Source: Anaerolineae bacterium (GTDB lineage Bacteria > Chloroflexota > Anaerolineae > 4572-78 > NAK82). Taken from it: 5,968 nucleotides of DNA. A model generated the notes under the pieces. That model did no database searches, had not been told where the DNA came from, and saw nothing but the letters and a program-made list of their open reading frames with translations. Position 1 is the stretch's first letter; every line of letters starts with the position of its first letter. Made by a program: the position numbers and the translations under genes. Shown here in pieces: positions 1 to 4,975 of the stretch. The stretch spans positions 1 through 5,968 of the forward strand of contig JANXAX010000163.1 in assembly GCA_025062175.1 (NCBI GenBank), in the 5' to 3' direction.

Positions 1-417
1 CTGTGGCAGAGCGCGCTGCAGATGCTCGTGGACCGCCCGTGGCTGGGGGTCGGGCCAGACAACTTCCTGTATCAGTATCGCACGTGGTATATGCTGCCGG
101 ATGCGTGGCGGGAGCCCAACCTGAGCCATCCGCACAACATCGTGTTGGACTTCGCCACGCGGCTGGGCATTGCCGGAATCGCCGTGCTGGTCTGGGTGCA
201 GGTGGCGTTTTGGCGGCTGGCATTGACGCTTCACCGCCACCTGACGCCCGGCGAGGCGCGCGCCACGCTGGCCGGGCTGATGGCCGGCATGGCCGCCACC
301 CTGGCGCACGGGTTGGTCGACCACGCCTTCTTCCTGGTGGACCTCGCCTTCGTCTTTTGTCTAATGGCCGCAGTGGTGGCGAACGAAGTGGACAGGAGGC
401 CGCCGGACAGGGTATAA
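1..417 (+). CDS. O-antigen ligase/polymerase (Wzy_C family) membrane protein, C-terminal fragment
   Basis: The first base lies inside an open frame that runs to TAA at 415-417, so only about the last 138 codons are present and the true start lies upstream. The fragment has the hallmarks of O-antigen ligase/polymerase proteins: PWLGVGPDNF near residues 14-23 and SHPHN near residue 43. Two long hydrophobic stretches follow, LGIAGIAVLVWVQVAFW (about residues 56-72) and a second from about residue 87 to 128 that probably makes two membrane passes around the polar HGLVDH. The tail is short and basic. Family members join or transfer polysaccharide units on lipid carriers at the outer face of the cytoplasmic membrane; the substrate here cannot be told. 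It is unlikely to be functionally linked to the tRNA-modification genes that follow, which have their own promoter. A related polymerase or bactoprenol-linked glycan ligase is equally possible. Confidence 0.8.
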   Translation: MWQSALQMLVDRPWLGVGPDNFLYQYRTWYMLPDAWREPNLSHPHNIVLDFATRLGIAGIAVLVWVQVAFWRLALTLHRHLTPGEARATLAGLMAGMAATLAHGLVDHAFFLVDLAFVFCLMAAVVANEVDRRPPDRV

Positions 418-418
418 T
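389..418 (+). promoter_or_regulatory. Sigma-70-type promoter for tsaE-tsaB-rimI
   Basis: TGGACA at 389-394 matches the -35 consensus at five of six positions. A perfect TATAAT sits at 413-418, and the spacer is 18 bases. The -10 box overlaps the TAA stop (415-417) of the upstream membrane protein gene. Transcription would begin around base 425, leaving a leader of roughly 20 bases before the ATG at 447. The placement suggests that the t6A genes are transcribed independently of the polysaccharide gene. It is a pattern match only; the sigma factor is assumed to be the housekeeping one. Confidence 0.6.
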
Positions 419-436
419 GCAAGGGCCGATCCCTAC

Positions 437-440
437 GGAG
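437..440 (+). promoter_or_regulatory. Ribosome binding site deciding the tsaE start
   Basis: GGAG at 437-440 is six bases upstream of the ATG at 447. An in-frame ATG at 417 would add ten residues, but it overlaps the TATAAT box and its nearest purine-rich motif (AGGAGG at 394-399) is 17 bases away. The 447 start is therefore preferred. Confidence 0.6.
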
Positions 441-446
441 CGCGAC

Positions 447-956
447 ATGGCCTCGATCTTCGATCAGCGCACACTGGATTTCATCAGCCACAGCGAAGCG
501 CAGACGCGGCGCCTGGGGGCGCGTCTGGGCGAATTGCTCCAGGGTGGCGAGGTCATCGCCCTGCAGGGCGCGCTGGGAAGCGGCAAGACACGTTGGGTGC
601 AGGGATTGGCACAGGGCCTGGGCGTGCAAGAACCGGTCACCAGCCCGACGTTCACTCTAATCCATGAGTACCACGGCCGTCATACGCTGTATCACATTGA
701 TATGTATCGCATCACCCAGCTGGCCGAGGCGCTCGACCTCGGCCTGGAAGATTATCTCTATGGCGATGGAGTCTGCGTGATCGAATGGGCGGAGCGCATC
801 GCTGCGGCATTGCCGCGCGATCATCTCTGGATCACCTTGTATCATCTGGACGAGACCAAGCGGCGCATCGTGATGCATGCCACCGGTGAGCGGCACTTCC
901 AGTTGCTCAAAGACTTTCATCGTCTGGCTTTTGCCGTGCCCATCCGCCATCCATGA
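447..956 (+). CDS. tsaE: tRNA t6A biosynthesis ATPase TsaE
   Basis: A 169-residue protein, close to the usual 150-170 of the family. TsaE is the cytoplasmic P-loop ATPase that binds the TsaB-TsaD heterodimer and drives the cycle adding threonylcarbamoyl to A37 of ANN-reading tRNAs. The Walker A loop is GALGSGKT at residues 41-48, preceded by a hydrophobic strand. PVTSPTFTLIHEY (63-75) is the family switch segment, followed by YHIDMYR (82-88). VIEWAERI (about 111-118) is the typical conserved E-W motif. The common Walker A form in this family is GDLGAGKTT; here the Asp is Ala and the last Thr is Arg, a mild departure. The frame stays open upstream to base 3, but that part overlaps the real membrane protein gene and is not coding. 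It overlaps tsaB by four bases, which supports translational coupling. Confidence 0.93.
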   Translation: MASIFDQRTLDFISHSEAQTRRLGARLGELLQGGEVIALQGALGSGKTRWVQGLAQGLGVQEPVTSPTFTLIHEYHGRHTLYHIDMYRITQLAEALDLGLEDYLYGDGVCVIEWAERIAAALPRDHLWITLYHLDETKRRIVMHATGERHFQLLKDFHRLAFAVPIRHP

Positions 957-1654
957 TGATTCTCGCGATCGACACGTCCACCAGCCTGGCCGGCCTGGCG
1001 CTGTGGGAAGCGGAGCACCTGTGGGCCGAGGAAGCCTGGCACACCCGTCTTAATCACAGCGTGGAGTTATTGCCGCGCATCCAGCGCATGCTGGCCACCC
1101 AGCGCGTCGCGGTGGAGCGGTTGGCCGCCATCGCCGTCGCGCTGGGGCCGGGATCCTTCACCGGTGTGCGCGCCGGTCTGGCTGCGGCGAAGGGATTGGC
1201 ATTGCCTTACCGCATCCCCTTGGTCGGCATCTCCACCCTGGATGTGACCGCCTATCCCTTTCAGCAATCCGAGCTGCCTGTCTGGGCGATCATCTCCGCC
1301 GGGCGAGGGCGCGTCGGCGCGGCGTGTTATCAACGCCAGGAGGGAAGCTGGCGGCAGGTAGTCGCTCCGCAGCTGACCACGTTGGAGGCGTTGTGTGATC
1401 GCACCGATGCGCCGGCGCTCTTCGTGGGCGAGATCGTCGCGGCGGAGGCGGCACTTCTGCGCCGCCGCCTGGGCGACAAGGCGCTCGTGCCGCCGGCGGC
1501 GTTGCGCTTGCGGCGGGCAAGTTATCTGGCCGAACTGGCGGCCGCGCGCTTGGCAGTCCACGATGTGGACGACGCCATGAGCTTGGCGCCGATCTATTTG
1601 CAAACACCGGAGGGCCATGCCCTTATGGCCGAGGAGTCCCAAGTAGGCCCATAA
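953..1654 (+). CDS. tsaB: tRNA t6A biosynthesis protein TsaB
   Basis: A 233-residue protein of the ASKHA (actin-like ATPase) fold, the usual length for TsaB. TsaB is the non-catalytic scaffold that dimerises with TsaD and holds TsaE in the bacterial t6A complex. The first actin-like phosphate loop is ILAIDTSTS (residues 3-11). The RLNHSVELLP segment (32-41) corresponds to the conserved R-x-H-S-x-x-L-L-P helix. The signature LGPGSFTGVRAGLAAAKGLA spans residues 64-83. The zinc-binding histidines of the catalytic paralogue TsaD are absent, so this is TsaB and not TsaD. ATG at 953 and ATG at 956 are both in frame, and the former overlaps the tsaE stop as ATGA. No Shine-Dalgarno is visible, so initiation probably depends on coupling. 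The rimI ATG follows after two bases. Confidence 0.95.
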   Translation: MMILAIDTSTSLAGLALWEAEHLWAEEAWHTRLNHSVELLPRIQRMLATQRVAVERLAAIAVALGPGSFTGVRAGLAAAKGLALPYRIPLVGISTLDVTAYPFQQSELPVWAIISAGRGRVGAACYQRQEGSWRQVVAPQLTTLEALCDRTDAPALFVGEIVAAEAALLRRRLGDKALVPPAALRLRRASYLAELAAARLAVHDVDDAMSLAPIYLQTPEGHALMAEESQVGP

Positions 1655-1656
1655 AG

Positions 1657-2304
1657 ATGTCCACGCCACCTGCCGAATTGCCGTTCTATGTGCGCCCGAT
1701 GCAGCTGGCCGATGTGCCGGCGGTGATGGCGATCGAGCACACGGCTTTTTCGTTGCCCTGGCCAGAAGGCGCCTATCGCCACGAGATCACCAAGAACGAG
1801 CTGGCGCACTACTATGTGCTGTGCTTTCGCTCACCCTCTGCGCCGCAGCAGGCGCGCGTATCCTCGTGGTGGCGGCGCCTTCGTGACAGCCTGCGCCCAG
1901 AGGCTGCGGCGCCGCGCGAGGTGCTCCTGGGCTACGGCGGCTTCTGGATGATGGTGGACGAGGCGCACATCAGCACCATCGCCGTGCGCCAGGATGTGCG
2001 CGGGCGCGGGCTGGGCGAGTTTCTCTTGCTCGGGCTGCTGGACGAGGCGCGCCGGCTGGGGGCCCAGACGGCCACGCTGGAGGTGCGCGTCTCGAACACC
2101 GTGGCGCGTGCGCTCTACACCAAATACGGCTTCCGCGAGACAGGGCGGCGCGTCGCCTACTATCACGACAACAACGAGGACGCTATCATTATGACAACTC
2201 CCGTGTTCACCGTGGGCAATTATTGGCCGATGATCGAAGCGCATCGCACGGCCTTGCTGGCGCGGCTGCGCCAGCAGCTGAAGGAGGGTTGGCAGGTGGA
2301 ATGA
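1657..2304 (+). CDS. rimI: RimI-like GNAT N-acetyltransferase with an inserted loop
   Basis: A 215-residue GNAT protein, longer than typical RimI (about 150-160). RimI transfers acetyl from acetyl-CoA to the N-terminal alanine of ribosomal protein S18; related proteins act on other N-termini. VRPMQLADVPAVMAIE (12-27) is the N-terminal strand-helix. HISTIAVRQDVRGRGLG (104-120) carries the acetyl-CoA pyrophosphate loop RGRGLG. LEVRVSNTVARALYTKYGF (141-159) and the YYHDNNEDAIIM segment (168-179) are strongly RimI-like. The extra length comes from a polar insert at about residues 59-88, containing SSWWRRLRDSLRP, between the second and third strands, and from a tail of about 33 residues after the domain. 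The insert is arginine-rich and may be a helix. The gene is two bases behind tsaB with only a weak Shine-Dalgarno, so coupling is likely. Proximity to tsaEB is the classic arrangement. Substrate specificity for S18 is assumed. Confidence 0.85.
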   Translation: MSTPPAELPFYVRPMQLADVPAVMAIEHTAFSLPWPEGAYRHEITKNELAHYYVLCFRSPSAPQQARVSSWWRRLRDSLRPEAAAPREVLLGYGGFWMMVDEAHISTIAVRQDVRGRGLGEFLLLGLLDEARRLGAQTATLEVRVSNTVARALYTKYGFRETGRRVAYYHDNNEDAIIMTTPVFTVGNYWPMIEAHRTALLARLRQQLKEGWQVE

Positions 2305-2360
2305 GGTGCGCTGGTGACATAAGCCCTGATGGGTTGGTCAGTCGATGTGATGCAACATTA

Positions 2361-2382
2361 GGGGCATGGCATGCCGTGCCCC
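2361..2382 (+). terminator. Candidate terminator hairpin after rimI (no U tract)
   Basis: A near-perfect palindrome 57 bases after the rimI stop. The left arm GGGGCATGG (2361-2369) pairs with CCGTGCCCC (2374-2382) around the four-base loop CATG. All nine pairs form in RNA if the one G-U pair is allowed. No run of T follows (the next bases are TGCTACGGG), so it is not a standard intrinsic terminator. It could instead protect the 3' end of the mRNA or be a protein-binding operator. Confidence 0.4.
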
Positions 2383-2436
2383 TGCTACGGGAGTGCTTTC
2401 AGGGGCGAGTTTGTTGGTTTGCGGTGGTGTCCGTGT

Positions 2437-2452
2437 ACCCTGGTGGCAGGGT
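2437..2452 (+). repeat. Short perfect inverted repeat (hairpin)
   Basis: ACCCTG at 2437-2442 and CAGGGT at 2447-2452 are exact inverted copies around the loop GTGG. A second short stem of five pairs, CCGGC (2497-2501) with GCCGG (2506-2510), lies 45 bases further on. No T run follows either one. In GC-rich DNA such short stems can arise by chance. Confidence 0.3.
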
Positions 2453-2541
2453 GTGTGGCTGCGCCCAGGACTATATTTCAAACCCCGGCGAGCTGTCCGG
2501 CTGGCGCCGGCTTGAACCAATTTGAGCTACCAGCCGCAGAT

Positions 2542-2574
2542 TTGACATCCTTTGTCCCTACAATCCCGTATAGG
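2542..2574 (+). promoter_or_regulatory. Candidate promoter for the uracil-DNA glycosylase/RNase J unit
   Basis: A perfect -35 hexamer TTGACA lies at 2542-2547, about 120 bases upstream of the glycosylase start. Two -10-like boxes are present, but both are badly spaced: TACAAT at 2559-2564 (11-base gap) and TATAGG at 2569-2574 (21-base gap). The position after the rimI hairpin and before the next gene fits a promoter, but the spacing makes this uncertain. Confidence 0.35.
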
Positions 2575-2605
2575 GGAGGGGCTGGAGTGGAGAATAGGAG
2601 GCTGG

Positions 2606-2626
2606 GAGACGTCTCGTCCGCGGACG
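2606..2626 (+). promoter_or_regulatory. Two abutting perfect palindromes in the glycosylase leader (possible operator)
   Basis: GAGACGTCTC (2606-2615) and CGTCCGCGGACG (2615-2626) are each perfect palindromes and share one base. They lie about 30-50 bases downstream of the candidate promoter and about 40 bases before the glycosylase ATG. As loopless palindromes they make poor RNA hairpins, so a site for a dimeric DNA-binding protein is the more natural reading. I cannot match either to a known regulator. Confidence 0.3.
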
Positions 2627-2656
2627 GTAGGAGTGTACATTGCCGCTGAAATGCAC

Positions 2657-2665
2657 AAGGTGAGG
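2657..2665 (+). promoter_or_regulatory. Ribosome binding site deciding the glycosylase start
   Basis: AAGGTGAGG at 2657-2665 contains AGGTGA, complementary to the 3' end of 16S rRNA, with a five-base gap to ATG 2669. The other in-frame starts, ATG 2651 and ATG 2690, have no comparable motif at a usable distance. Confidence 0.65.
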
Positions 2666-2668
2666 AAG

Positions 2669-3289
2669 ATGACATCGGAAATCAGTCAGATGAGCTTAGA
2701 ACAACTGGTTGCCGCGATCCGGACATGTACCCGTTGTGGGTTGCACAGCGGGCGCACGCGAGCGGTGCCCGGCGAAGGTCCGCCGGATGCCACGATCATG
2801 TTCATCGGCGAGGGGCCGGGCTTCCACGAAGACCGGCAGGGCCGCCCGTTCGTGGGCAGCGCCGGCAAGTACCTGGAAGAGCTGTTGGCGAGTATCGGTC
2901 TCAAGCGCGAGCAGGTGTACATCACCAACGTGGTCAAATGTCGTCCGCCGGGCAACCGTGACCCGTTGCCGGATGAACTTGCGGCGTGCAAGCCCTATCT
3001 CGATCGCCAGATCGAGCTGATCGCCCCCAAAGTGATCGTCACCCTGGGGCGCTATTCGATGGCGCGCTACTTCCCCGGCCAGTCGATCAGCCGCATCCAC
3101 GGGCAGGCGCGCCAGGTGGGCGGCGTCATAGTGGTGGCAATGTTGCATCCTGCCGCCGCGCTGCACCAGCCGCAATGGAAAGCCACCATCGAGGCCGATT
3201 TCAAGAAGCTGCCAGCGATCATCGCCCAGGCGGAACGGCTGCAACCAACCGAGCCACCCCCTTCGCCGCAGCAATTGAGCCTTTTTTGA
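2669..3289 (+). CDS. udg: Type-4 (iron-sulfur) uracil-DNA glycosylase
   Basis: A 206-residue protein of the thermophile-type family 4 uracil-DNA glycosylases, which excise uracil from DNA to start base excision repair. Four cysteines placed as in the family ligate a 4Fe-4S cluster: C20 and C23 (TCTRCGL), C91 (VVKCRPPGNRDP) and C107 (AACKPYL). The catalytic and uracil-binding motif A is GEGPGFHEDRQGRPFVG at 47-63. Motif B, the DNA-intercalating loop, is HPAAALHQ at 160-167. ITNVVKCRPPGNR (85-97) is highly typical. The last residues QQLSLF match the bacterial beta sliding clamp-binding consensus QL[SD]LF exactly, after a proline-rich linker (PTEPPPSP). The ATG at 2669 is chosen for its Shine-Dalgarno and because the cysteine pair then falls at the usual distance from the N-terminus. 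RNase J follows after 45 bases and is probably co-transcribed. The frame extends to 2552 but that part looks non-coding. Confidence 0.93.
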   Translation: MTSEISQMSLEQLVAAIRTCTRCGLHSGRTRAVPGEGPPDATIMFIGEGPGFHEDRQGRPFVGSAGKYLEELLASIGLKREQVYITNVVKCRPPGNRDPLPDELAACKPYLDRQIELIAPKVIVTLGRYSMARYFPGQSISRIHGQARQVGGVIVVAMLHPAAALHQPQWKATIEADFKKLPAIIAQAERLQPTEPPPSPQQLSLF

Positions 3290-3323
3290 TAACCCTTTGC
3301 TGTGTGGGACGTTTCGTGTTAAT

Positions 3324-3332
3324 GAGGTGATC
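3324..3332 (+). promoter_or_regulatory. Strong ribosome binding site for RNase J (TTG start)
   Basis: GAGGTGATC at 3324-3332 is an uninterrupted nine-base complement of the 16S rRNA tail. Its GAGG core lies seven bases before TTG 3335. It decides this start over an in-frame GTG at 3344 and ATG at 3392; the latter would remove the conserved first strand. Confidence 0.75.
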
Positions 3333-3334
3333 CA

Positions 3335-4975
3335 TTGAGCGAAGTGCTACGCATTATCCCGCTGGGCGGCGCGGGGGAGATCGGCAAGAACATGACCGTG
3401 GTCGAATATGGCGCGCATGCACTCGTCATCGACTGCGGACTGATGTTCCCGGAGAGCGACATGCTGGGGATCGACTTGGTCATCCCTGACATCAGTTATC
3501 TGATGGAAGCGCCGGAGCGTGTCAAGGCCATCTTCCTGACCCACGGTCACGAGGACCACATCGGCGGCCTGCCGTACATTGTGCCGCAGCTTCCGGTGCC
3601 GCTGTATGCCACGCGTCTGACGCGCGGGCTGATCGAGGTGAAGTTGCGCGAAGCTGGCCTGCTGAGCCAGACGCAGCTGCACACGATCACGCCCGGCCAA
3701 CCGGTTGCCATCGGCCCGTTTGTGGTGCACCCGTTCCACGTGTGCCATAGCATTCCCGACTCGGTGGGATTGGGGGTCGAAACGCCGCTCGGGTTGGTGA
3801 TCCACACCGGCGATTTCAAGTTCGACTACACCCCGGTGGACGGGCGGCTGACCGACTTCGGCGCGCTGGCCGATTTCGGGCGTAAAGGGGTGCTGGCGCT
3901 GTTGTCGGACAGCACCAACGCCGAGCAGCCCGGCTATACCCCCTCGGAGCGGGTCGTCAGCCAGGAGTTTGCCAGGGTTTTCGAACAAGCGCCCGGACGC
4001 GTCATTGTGTCCACCTTCGCGTCCAACATCTCGCGCATCCAGCAGGTGATCGAATGTGCCATACGCTACCAGCGGCGGGTGGCGGTCGTGGGGCGCAGCA
4101 TGGTGGAGAACGTGCGCATGGCGCGCTCGCTGGGCTTCCTGAGCGCGCCGGACGGCCTGTTCGTCCGCCCCGAAGAGATGGAACGCCTGCCACCTGCGGA
4201 GGTGGTGATCGTCTGCACCGGCACGCAGGGCGAGCCGACCAGCGCGCTGGTGCGCATGGCCAACCAGGAGCACCGCCAGGTGAGCATCCAGCCGGGCGAC
4301 ACCGTCATCCTTTCGGCCACACCGATCCCGGGCAACGAGGAACTGGTGCACCGCACGCTGGACAACCTGTTCAAGCTGGGCGCCAAGGTGTATTATCCGC
4401 GCCTGCGCCCGGTGCACGTCTCCGGGCACGCCAGCCAGGAAGAGCAGAAGATGATGCTCAGCCTGACGCGGCCGCGCTATTTCATCCCCATCAGCGGCGA
4501 GTATCGCCATCTGGTGCTGCACGGCGAGCTGGCCAAGGAGCTGGGCATCCCGGATGAGCACGTCTTTGTCGTGCGCAATGGCCAGGTGATCGAGATCGAC
4601 ACCCAGGGGGCACGCCTGGGTGAGCGGGTGGCCGGCGGCCATGTGTTGGTGGATGGCGCCGGGGTGGGCGACGTGGGCGAAGTGGTGCTGCGCGACCGCC
4701 AGATGCTCTCGCGCGATGGCTTCGTCGTTGTGGTGCTGGCGCGCGATGCCGAGACCGGTGAGGTGGTGGAAGGCCCCGAGCTGGTCTCGCGCGGTTTCGT
4801 CTTCATGCGCGATGCCGAGGCGCTGATGGAGGAGGCGAAGGACGTGGTGCTCAAGGTGGCGCGCTCCGGCCATCGCGATACGCTCAGCACCTCGATCCAC
4901 GACCGCCTGGCCGAGTTCCTCTATGCGCGCACGCGCCGCCGCCCGATGATCTTCCCAGTGGTGCTGGATGTGTGA
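3335..4975 (+). CDS. rnj: Ribonuclease J
   Basis: A 546-residue metallo-beta-lactamase/beta-CASP ribonuclease, the normal length for bacterial RNase J. It has 5'-to-3' exonuclease and endonuclease activity in mRNA decay and rRNA processing, in the cytoplasm. RIIPLGGAGEIGKNM (6-20) is the signature first strand. The zinc-binding motif HGHEDH is at 70-75, H138 lies in HVCHSIPDS, and D160 in HTGDFKFD. SDSTNA (191-196) opens the beta-CASP region, which continues through STFASNISRIQQ and VVGRSMVENV. PVHVSGHASQEE carries the beta-CASP motif C histidine and the late PISGEYRHL segment is typical. A C-terminal domain of about 100 residues follows, ending in FARTRRRP-like sequence (LYARTRRRPMIFPVV). 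The start is TTG behind a very strong Shine-Dalgarno. All catalytic residues appear intact. The last codons overlap the next gene's GTG start by four bases (GTGA). J1 and J2 paralogues cannot be told apart here. Confidence 0.96.
   Translation: MSEVLRIIPLGGAGEIGKNMTVVEYGAHALVIDCGLMFPESDMLGIDLVIPDISYLMEAPERVKAIFLTHGHEDHIGGLPYIVPQLPVPLYATRLTRGLIEVKLREAGLLSQTQLHTITPGQPVAIGPFVVHPFHVCHSIPDSVGLGVETPLGLVIHTGDFKFDYTPVDGRLTDFGALADFGRKGVLALLSDSTNAEQPGYTPSERVVSQEFARVFEQAPGRVIVSTFASNISRIQQVIECAIRYQRRVAVVGRSMVENVRMARSLGFLSAPDGLFVRPEEMERLPPAEVVIVCTGTQGEPTSALVRMANQEHRQVSIQPGDTVILSATPIPGNEELVHRTLDNLFKLGAKVYYPRLRPVHVSGHASQEEQKMMLSLTRPRYFIPISGEYRHLVLHGELAKELGIPDEHVFVVRNGQVIEIDTQGARLGERVAGGHVLVDGAGVGDVGEVVLRDRQMLSRDGFVVVVLARDAETGEVVEGPELVSRGFVFMRDAEALMEEAKDVVLKVARSGHRDTLSTSIHDRLAEFLYARTRRRPMIFPVVLDV

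Larger units (their letters stand above)
2305..2668 (+). other. Gene-free intergenic stretch between rimI and the uracil-DNA glycosylase gene
   Basis: This 364-base stretch holds no convincing gene. Open frames that cross it (for example from ATG 2371 or TTG 2552) have no Shine-Dalgarno, resemble no protein I recognise, and run through the putative promoter and leader of the next gene. It holds a near-perfect palindrome at 2361-2382, perfect hairpins at 2437-2452 and 2497-2510, a TTGACA box at 2542-2547 and abutting palindromes at 2606-2626. The 2400-2460 part is G/T-rich, unlike the flanking coding DNA. I checked for tRNA-like arms and found none that pair. A small RNA or a regulated 5' leader is possible but unproven. 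Confidence 0.75.

Noticed and set aside
3..446. Upstream extension of the tsaE frame to the window edge
   Set aside because: It overlaps the membrane protein gene in another frame, is low-complexity Arg/Gly/Ala sequence, and the real start has its own Shine-Dalgarno and promoter.
2510..2530. tRNA-like T-loop sequence on the minus strand near the GGTTCAAG motif
   Set aside because: The flanking bases do not form a T stem and no acceptor or anticodon arm pairs nearby.
2371..2649. A 92-codon plus-strand frame in the intergenic gap
   Set aside because: It has no ribosome binding site and no recognisable similarity, starts inside the palindrome at 2361-2382, and runs through the candidate promoter and leader of the glycosylase gene.
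2552..2668. N-terminal extension of the uracil-DNA glycosylase by 39 residues
   Set aside because: The extension covers the leader palindromes, lacks a Shine-Dalgarno at its TTG and does not resemble the family. ATG 2669 has a good site.
3281..3320. T6 run at the glycosylase stop as an intrinsic terminator
   Set aside because: No GC-rich stem precedes the T run; it simply encodes the final Phe and stop. Co-transcription into RNase J is more likely.
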